Below, one piece after another: positions 4,921 through 8,923 of a DNA stretch of 8,923 bases. Numbering within the stretch: the first letter of the stretch is position 1; the number at the start of each line of letters is the position of its first letter. The translations under genes and the position numbers were made by a program. Where the stretch lies: NCBI GenBank assembly GCA_964580575.1, contig CAZOLJ010000123.1, positions 1-8,923 of the forward strand. The letters run 5' to 3'. A model generated the notes under the pieces. That model made no database searches. It saw only the letters and a program-made list of their open reading frames with translations, and was not told the DNA's origin. Origin of the DNA: CAVPDE01 sp964580575 (GTDB lineage: Bacteria > Desulfobacterota > DSM-4660 > Desulfatiglandales > HGW-15).

Positions 4921-5949
4921 ATGATCATTGACGCATACACACACATTCTACCCAAGAAGTACCAGGCCGGCCTGGAAAAGAAGGTCACGGGCCGAGACGC
5001 AAAACTCAACACGGCCCGTTACGCGCAGATGGTGCCGACCCTTCTCGACCTCGATGCCCGGTTCCGGATCATGGACGATTACGAGGACTACATCCAGGTC
5101 ATCTCTATCGCTTCCCCCGCGATTTACAACATCGCGCCCCCGAAAGTCGCCGTAGAACTCGCGCGAGTTGCCAACGACGAACTGGCGGAGTTGGTCTTTA
5201 GATATCCGGAGCGATTTGCTGCGGGGATTGCCTGCTTGCCCATGAATAACCCCGATGCGGCTGTGGCCGAGGCTGAGAGAGCCATGAAGGTTCTCCGCCT
5301 TCGAGCCGTGGAGGTCACCTCGGATATATCGGGAAAACCGCTGGACTCGCCTGAGTTCATGCCTCTGTACGAGAAGATGGTCGAACTGGATCGGCCCATC
5401 TTCATCCACCCGTCTCGCGAAATGACTACGTCCGATTATCCCGGTGAGGAATACTCCAAGTACCGGGTGTGGACCAAGCTGGGATGGCCTTATGCCACCG
5501 GGTTGGCCATGACCCGTTTGGTCTGCGGAGGCGTGATGGAAAAGCTCCCCGGCCTGAAGATCATCACCCATCACTGTGGAGGGATCATCCCCTTCCTAGC
5601 CGGTAGGCTCGACTGGAACGATGATTTCAATGAAATGCGAATGGGCCACCGAGACCTTTACTTCAAGGAAAATGCCCTCACTTACTATCGTCGTTTCTTC
5701 TACGACACGGCCGTCAACGGGAACACAGGGGCCCTCCTCTGTGGGCTCTCCTTTGCCGGTCTTGACCAGATGATTTTTGCCACGGACTTTCCTTTCGACA
5801 ACCAGAACGGTCGAAGGCTGATTCGGGATACCATCCTTTCCGTGGAACAGATGGGATTGAGCGACGAAGACAAGGCAAAGCTTTACCGCTTCAACGCTGT
5901 CAAGCTTTTGCGCCTCCCCGTGGGGTTTGTGTATTCGACTCAAAGGTGA
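4921..5949 (+). CDS. Amidohydrolase-superfamily enzyme, ACMSD/resorcylate decarboxylase-like
   Basis: This 342-residue TIM-barrel metal enzyme belongs to the Amidohydro_2 group, which includes aminocarboxymuconate-semialdehyde decarboxylase (ACMSD), gamma-resorcylate and 5-carboxyvanillate decarboxylases. Recognisable motifs are DAYTHILP (4-11), FIHPSRE (161-167) with His163, ITHHCGGIIPFLAGRLD (215-231) with His217/218, and FATDFPF (286-292) with Asp289. These are the expected metal ligands or active-site residues. The N-terminal ligand pair is unusual: the family has HxH or ExH, and here the first position is Tyr6, leaving only His8. The family includes both decarboxylases and hydrolases; the HCGG segment favours the decarboxylase branch. 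The substrate cannot be read from sequence. It follows the redox genes in the same direction, separated by a large hairpin, and is followed 77 bases later by a hydroxyacid dehydrogenase. The start is supported by a strong ribosome site. Confidence 0.88.
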   Translation: MIIDAYTHILPKKYQAGLEKKVTGRDAKLNTARYAQMVPTLLDLDARFRIMDDYEDYIQVISIASPAIYNIAPPKVAVELARVANDELAELVFRYPERFAAGIACLPMNNPDAAVAEAERAMKVLRLRAVEVTSDISGKPLDSPEFMPLYEKMVELDRPIFIHPSREMTTSDYPGEEYSKYRVWTKLGWPYATGLAMTRLVCGGVMEKLPGLKIITHHCGGIIPFLAGRLDWNDDFNEMRMGHRDLYFKENALTYYRRFFYDTAVNGNTGALLCGLSFAGLDQMIFATDFPFDNQNGRRLIRDTILSVEQMGLSDEDKAKLYRFNAVKLLRLPVGFVYSTQR

Positions 5950-5960
5950 CAAAGACTTAT

Positions 5961-5991
5961 GATTCGAATTTTGGATTTCGTGCTTCGGATT
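5961..5991 (+). repeat. Short repeat fragment with TTCGTGCTTCG
   Basis: ATTCGAA (5962-5968) can pair with TTCGGAT (5984-5990), including one G-U. The 11-base string TTCGTGCTTCG at 5977-5987 is identical to 378-388, upstream of the first ATPase. It looks like half of a larger intergenic palindrome of the same style as the CACGAAA element at 4707-4880. The rest of this 77-base gap contains only the ribosome site of the next gene (GAGG at 6014-6017). Confidence 0.45.
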
Positions 5992-6026
5992 ATTTCACCA
6001 AGAGATCTGAGTTGAGGTAACGTCTC

Positions 6027-7043
6027 GTGAAACCGATGGTCTTTTCTATCCTCCCATTGAAGCGTTTTGAGGAAGCCGGAGTGGTTTTGCCGGAAACGCT
6101 TGACTTCCGCTTCGACGAGGTCCTCACCGAAAAAGAGATCATTTCTGCTTGTCAGGGTATGGATTTTTTCCTCGTCCCTGCAGCATACCCTGACATCACC
6201 TCACGCATCCTAGAGAACATTCCCAGCGTCCGAATGATTCAGACAACCGGAACCGGCTACAACAGGATAGACATCCAGAGCGCGGCCCGCTTGGGAATCC
6301 CTGTGGCCAACAGTGCGGGCCGGAACGTGACCACGGTTGCGGAGTTCACCCTCGCTCTTCTCATCGCTCTTCAACGTCACCTGGTGGTCTCTGACCGGGA
6401 AATCAAGGCCGGTCAGTACACCTGGGCGAGGGAACGCTTTTTCAAGTCCGGATCCCGCGAAGTGTCAGAGACCAGGATCGGGATCATCGGGTTCGGGGAA
6501 ATAGGCCGCAAGGTGGCCCAACTCGCCTTGTCGCTCGGAGCTTCCATAAGCTACTACGATGTGGAGCGGATCCCGGAGGGACTTGAGAGCAAACTCGGAG
6601 TCGCTTTCAAGCCTCTCGATGAGCTTCTTCGATCCTGCGAGGTGATCAGCTTGCACGTGCCCCTGACAGACCGGACCAGGGGAATGGTGGGTTCAAGAGA
6701 GTTCCGGCTTATGCCCTCGGGTGCCTTATTGATCAACACCTCCCGGGGAGAAGTCGTGGACCAGAAAGCCATGGCTGAAGCCCTTGAAGCAGGGCATCTC
6801 GGAGGAGCGGCCCTGGACACAGTCCACCCTGAACCGCTCCCACCCGATGCCCCTCTGCTTCAGCTGTCTGCTTCAGCCCGTGACCGGCTCCTTCTCACCC
6901 CGCACATAGCCGGCATGACAAGAGGAGCCATGCGCCGCATGCTCACAGGCGCGATTGAAAATATTCTGAGAGCCGCTTCAGGTCAGTCCCCTGAAAACGT
7001 GGTCAACGGTATTCGGAACCTTAGGGCAGTCGGTTCAGCGTAG
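6027..7043 (+). CDS. D-isomer-specific 2-hydroxyacid dehydrogenase, NAD-dependent
   Basis: This 338-residue protein is a D-2-hydroxyacid dehydrogenase (phosphoglycerate, glycerate/hydroxypyruvate and lactate dehydrogenase family), expected to interconvert a 2-oxoacid and a D-2-hydroxyacid in the cytoplasm. The nucleotide-binding loop is GIIGFGEIG (152-160), and Asp178 at the end of the following strand (YYDVE) points to NAD rather than NADP. The catalytic triad appears in order as Arg240 (INTSRGEVVD), Glu269 (DTVHPEPL) and His293 (TPHIAG). The substrate loop with TTGTGYNRID (73-82) is also typical. The length is normal for the short forms, with no ACT domain, so it is not a regulated SerA. 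GTG 6027 is the start, with GAGG at 6014-6017; an ATG three codons later (6036) is possible. It ends the + strand gene run and may serve the pathway of the preceding decarboxylase-like enzyme. The specific substrate is unknown. Confidence 0.93.
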   Translation: MKPMVFSILPLKRFEEAGVVLPETLDFRFDEVLTEKEIISACQGMDFFLVPAAYPDITSRILENIPSVRMIQTTGTGYNRIDIQSAARLGIPVANSAGRNVTTVAEFTLALLIALQRHLVVSDREIKAGQYTWARERFFKSGSREVSETRIGIIGFGEIGRKVAQLALSLGASISYYDVERIPEGLESKLGVAFKPLDELLRSCEVISLHVPLTDRTRGMVGSREFRLMPSGALLINTSRGEVVDQKAMAEALEAGHLGGAALDTVHPEPLPPDAPLLQLSASARDRLLLTPHIAGMTRGAMRRMLTGAIENILRAASGQSPENVVNGIRNLRAVGSA

Positions 7044-7128
7044 AGTCATCACTCCGGTGAAAACCGGAGTCCAGAGGGTTTCCAGGTCTCCTCATAGACG
7101 GATTCCGGCTTTCGCCGGAATGACGCAG
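7044..7128. repeat. Pair of inverted REP-like hairpins between convergent genes
   Basis: Two related hairpins lie in opposite orientation. ACTCCGGT (7051-7058) and ACCGGAGT (7063-7070) enclose a GAAA loop. ATTCCGGC (7102-7109) and GCCGGAAT (7114-7121) enclose TTTC. The flanks (GTCATC on the left, ATGACGC on the right) are also inverted. This is the common GTCATTCCGGCGAAAGCC-type intergenic repeat found in many proteobacteria, here as a head-to-head pair. Lying between convergent genes, it may work as a two-way transcription stop or RNA-stabilising end, although no clear U-run follows either hairpin. Confidence 0.8.
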
Positions 7129-7148
7129 AAAGGGCTTTTGAGACTCCT

Positions 7149-8303
7149 TTACGAAGTCCTCATTTTCGGTGACCGAATGAAAGCACCGATCACGGACCCC
7201 AGCACAGGCACAAGAGCCAGGACCCACAAGGTCTTGTAAAGCCCAACCATATCCGCTATCCACCCCGACACGGCCGCCCCAAGTCCCCCCATGCCGAAAC
7301 CAAGCCCCAGGATGAGTCCTGAAGCAAGGCCCAGGTTTCTCGGAAGGAGTTCCTGGGCAATGACAATGGTCACTGAAAAAGAAGCCAGCAGAGCAGCTCC
7401 CGAGGCCGCTGCAAGAAACCAGAGAATGGGTCCGCTGCTAAGAATCATGAGCGACATGAAGACGGGGTAAAGGAGCATGCTCACGACGATGATCCGGCGC
7501 CGCCCAACCCGATCGGAGAGATGACCCCCGTAAAGACCCGCTGCGGCGCCCCCTGCAAGAAACACGGTGAGCATCAGGCTCCCTGTTGTGAGAGGCACCC
7601 CCTGGTCCTGTAAAAACATGGGAAGGTAGGTCATGAAGCTGATGTAAACCCAGGCACGCAAAGTCACGATCAGACATGTGAGAATCAGAGAGCCCCAGAG
7701 GATTGAATGCAGACCTTCGTCGCCGGTCTTGGTCGCCGTTTTCGCCGGCGCTTCTCGCTGCAGGAAGTCGCCGGGCCACAAAAAGATCGTGAGGGCCAGA
7801 AGCGCTCCGGGACCCACCAGGCCGATGGTTGCATGAAGCCCGAATCCCAGGACCAGTAAACCCCCGACCATGGGCCCCAGGGCAAATCCGATGTTCCCGC
7901 CGGTGCTGAAAACCGCAGTGCCAAATCCTTTTCTCGAACCGCTCACGTGATACACCACCATCATCGCCCTGGGATGAAACGCCGCCGTGCCTAGTCCCGC
8001 GAAACCGACGAGCAGAACCACGATCAGGTAGCTGGGTGCCCAACCCAGAAGTCCCATCATGCAGGCCGTCCAGAGAATTCCGACAGGCACAAACCATCCG
8101 GTGCGAATTTTGTCGGAAATGTAACCGAAGATCGGCTGAATGACGGAGGAGGTCAGGTTGAGGACCGTTACGACGAGGCCGACCTCAAAGTAGTTCAAGT
8201 CCAGAACTTCTTTGAGCTTGGGAAGCACGATGGGCAGAATCCCCTGTGAGGCGTCCACCCAGATGTGTCCAAAAAACATGAGGAAAATCGGAATTTTTTC
8301 CAT
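7149..8303 (-). CDS. MFS transporter, fosmidomycin-resistance (Fsr)-like
   Basis: This 384-residue inner-membrane transporter of the major facilitator superfamily has about 12 hydrophobic segments. The central cytoplasmic loop is charged (about 180-200), and the second-half MFS signature reads GGHLSDRVGRRR (259-270). The first half resembles E. coli Fsr: a short N-terminus with FGHIWVDASQGILPIVLPKLK (11-31), a VGLVVTVLNLTSSVIQPIFGYISDK block (41-65), and GLGTAAFHP (103-111). ATG at 8303 is preferred over the TTG at 8321 because GGGGGGTGATC (plus-strand 8309-8319) lies just before it. It begins 18 bases after the adenine deaminase stop, so the two share a transcript, and the ribosome site falls in that short gap. 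Co-location suggests transport of a purine, nucleobase-like compound or related metabolite, but the Fsr group exports diverse small molecules and this is inference. Confidence 0.9.
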   Translation of the reverse strand: MEKIPIFLMFFGHIWVDASQGILPIVLPKLKEVLDLNYFEVGLVVTVLNLTSSVIQPIFGYISDKIRTGWFVPVGILWTACMMGLLGWAPSYLIVVLLVGFAGLGTAAFHPRAMMVVYHVSGSRKGFGTAVFSTGGNIGFALGPMVGGLLVLGFGLHATIGLVGPGALLALTIFLWPGDFLQREAPAKTATKTGDEGLHSILWGSLILTCLIVTLRAWVYISFMTYLPMFLQDQGVPLTTGSLMLTVFLAGGAAAGLYGGHLSDRVGRRRIIVVSMLLYPVFMSLMILSSGPILWFLAAASGAALLASFSVTIVIAQELLPRNLGLASGLILGLGFGMGGLGAAVSGWIADMVGLYKTLWVLALVPVLGSVIGAFIRSPKMRTS

Positions 8304-8308
8304 GAGAC

Positions 8309-8319
8309 GATCACCCCCC
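8309..8319 (-). promoter_or_regulatory. Ribosome binding site deciding the MFS transporter start
   Basis: Read on the - strand, GGGGGGTGATC ends five bases before ATG 8303. It contains GGTGATC, matching the 16S rRNA 3' end. An upstream TTG at 8321 would place this site inside the coding region, so the ATG is the better start. Confidence 0.65.
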
Positions 8320-8321
8320 AA

Positions 8322-8923
8322 TTAAAGGAGGAGCGGGACTATGGTCATTCTCTTGATATCCACAAGACCCTGATCGGTGAGTCTCAGGAACGGAAGCCCT
8401 GTAAAGGAGAAGGTTTGAAGGGTTAGAAAAGGCCGGGTCATGCTCGCCCCCAGCCTCTGACAAGCCGCCTCCACCTCTCTTATCTCCCCCACAATCCGCG
8501 GCAGCGGTTCAGGCGAGATGATTCCGCAAATGGGCATAGGGGCCTGCGCGACCACCTTCCCTCCCTGAATAACCACCATTCCTCCCTGCATGCGGATCAA
8601 CTCGTTCATCGCAGCAGCCATTTCGTGGTCACTTGTGCCGAGAGCGAGGATGTTGTTGGTATCCCAAAGGACGCTCATGGCAAGGGCTCCGGAACGAAGC
8701 CCCACCCCTTTTGCAAAACCAAGTCCGGGCGCAGCTGCCGCATTGCTTTTGTTGAACACCGCGGCTTTCACGAGGTCCCTCGCAGGATCCGCGATCAGGC
8801 GGCCATGGTGGGGTTCCATCCCCACAGGCGTTTCCTGAGTGATGGTCTCGTTGATCACCTCCACAACCCTTATTTTCGCCTTGGACTGAGCACAGGGGAT
8901 TGTGAAAACTTCGGGGCTCACGC
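8322..8923 (-). CDS. ade: Adenine deaminase, C-terminal part (cut by window end)
   Basis: About 200 C-terminal residues of an adenine deaminase (adenine + water to hypoxanthine + ammonia; purine salvage) are present. The gene continues beyond the right edge of the window. Recognisable segments are GLGFAKGVGLRSGALAMSVL, then WDTNNILALGTSDHEMAAAMN, the glycine-rich GGMVVIQGGKVVAQ, PMPICGIIS, and the terminal FLTLQTFSFTGLPFLRLTDQGLVD typical of the family. The catalytic amidohydrolase barrel with its metal ligands is outside the window, so activity cannot be judged. The family usually has an HDSHN string where this protein reads WDTNN, which suggests a divergent subgroup. The stop is TAA at 8322-8324, 18 bases before the MFS transporter start. 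Confidence 0.9.
   Translation of the reverse strand, partial: VSPEVFTIPCAQSKAKIRVVEVINETITQETPVGMEPHHGRLIADPARDLVKAAVFNKSNAAAAPGLGFAKGVGLRSGALAMSVLWDTNNILALGTSDHEMAAAMNELIRMQGGMVVIQGGKVVAQAPMPICGIISPEPLPRIVGEIREVEAACQRLGASMTRPFLTLQTFSFTGLPFLRLTDQGLVDIKRMTIVPLLL

Noticed and set aside
4596..4931. 111-codon + strand frame across the end of the ferredoxin gene and the hairpin element
   Set aside because: It overlaps the ferredoxin in another frame and mostly translates the repeat; no ribosome site and no motif.
7044..7128. CRISPR-like repeat array
   Set aside because: Only two units in inverted orientation with self-complementary stems; no regular spacers.

Overview
The window looks like chromosome from an anaerobic, moderately GC-rich bacterium. 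The combination of ArsA/Get3-type ATPases, an AprA-like flavoprotein with an AprB-like ferredoxin, strong Shine-Dalgarno sequences and abundant intergenic palindromes suggests Desulfobacterota (old Deltaproteobacteria). That placement is inference; no rRNA or other marker gene is present.

Layout. Positions 1-7043 are all on the + strand. They carry, in order: the possible last codons of an upstream gene, a 90-residue protein of unknown family, two consecutive ArsA/Get3-like P-loop ATPases, an FAD flavoprotein of the fumarate reductase/AprA superfamily, a small two-cluster ferredoxin resembling a shortened AprB, an amidohydrolase-superfamily (ACMSD/resorcylate decarboxylase-like) enzyme, and a D-2-hydroxyacid dehydrogenase. 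Positions 7149-8923 run on the - strand: an adenine deaminase, cut by the window end, followed 18 bases later by an Fsr-like MFS transporter. The two blocks converge on a pair of inverted hairpins at 7044-7128.

How the genes may work together. The ATPase pair, the flavoprotein and the ferredoxin look like one functional module: ATP hydrolysis next to a two-component FAD/Fe-S oxidoreductase. No sat, qmo or dsr gene accompanies the AprAB-like pair, so a role in sulfate reduction is not supported here. The two ATPases have complementary active-site changes. The first keeps the switch I Asp but has lost the DTAPTGH switch II motif. The second keeps DTAPT but has Asn in place of the switch I Asp. 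This suggests an obligate heterodimer. The decarboxylase-like and dehydrogenase genes downstream could act on the substrate or product of the redox module, but nothing in the sequence fixes that substrate.

Every sizeable gap on the + strand is filled by a different palindromic or low-complexity repeat: an EcoRI-site-rich palindrome at 323-376, a C-rich/G-quadruplex tract plus hairpins at 2395-2572, a CACAAAGG palindrome at 4291-4390, a 174-base near-perfect hairpin element at 4707-4880, and a TTCGTGCTTCG fragment at 5961-5991. No tRNA, rRNA, CRISPR array or insertion sequence was seen, and no gene-free stretch exceeds 300 bases.
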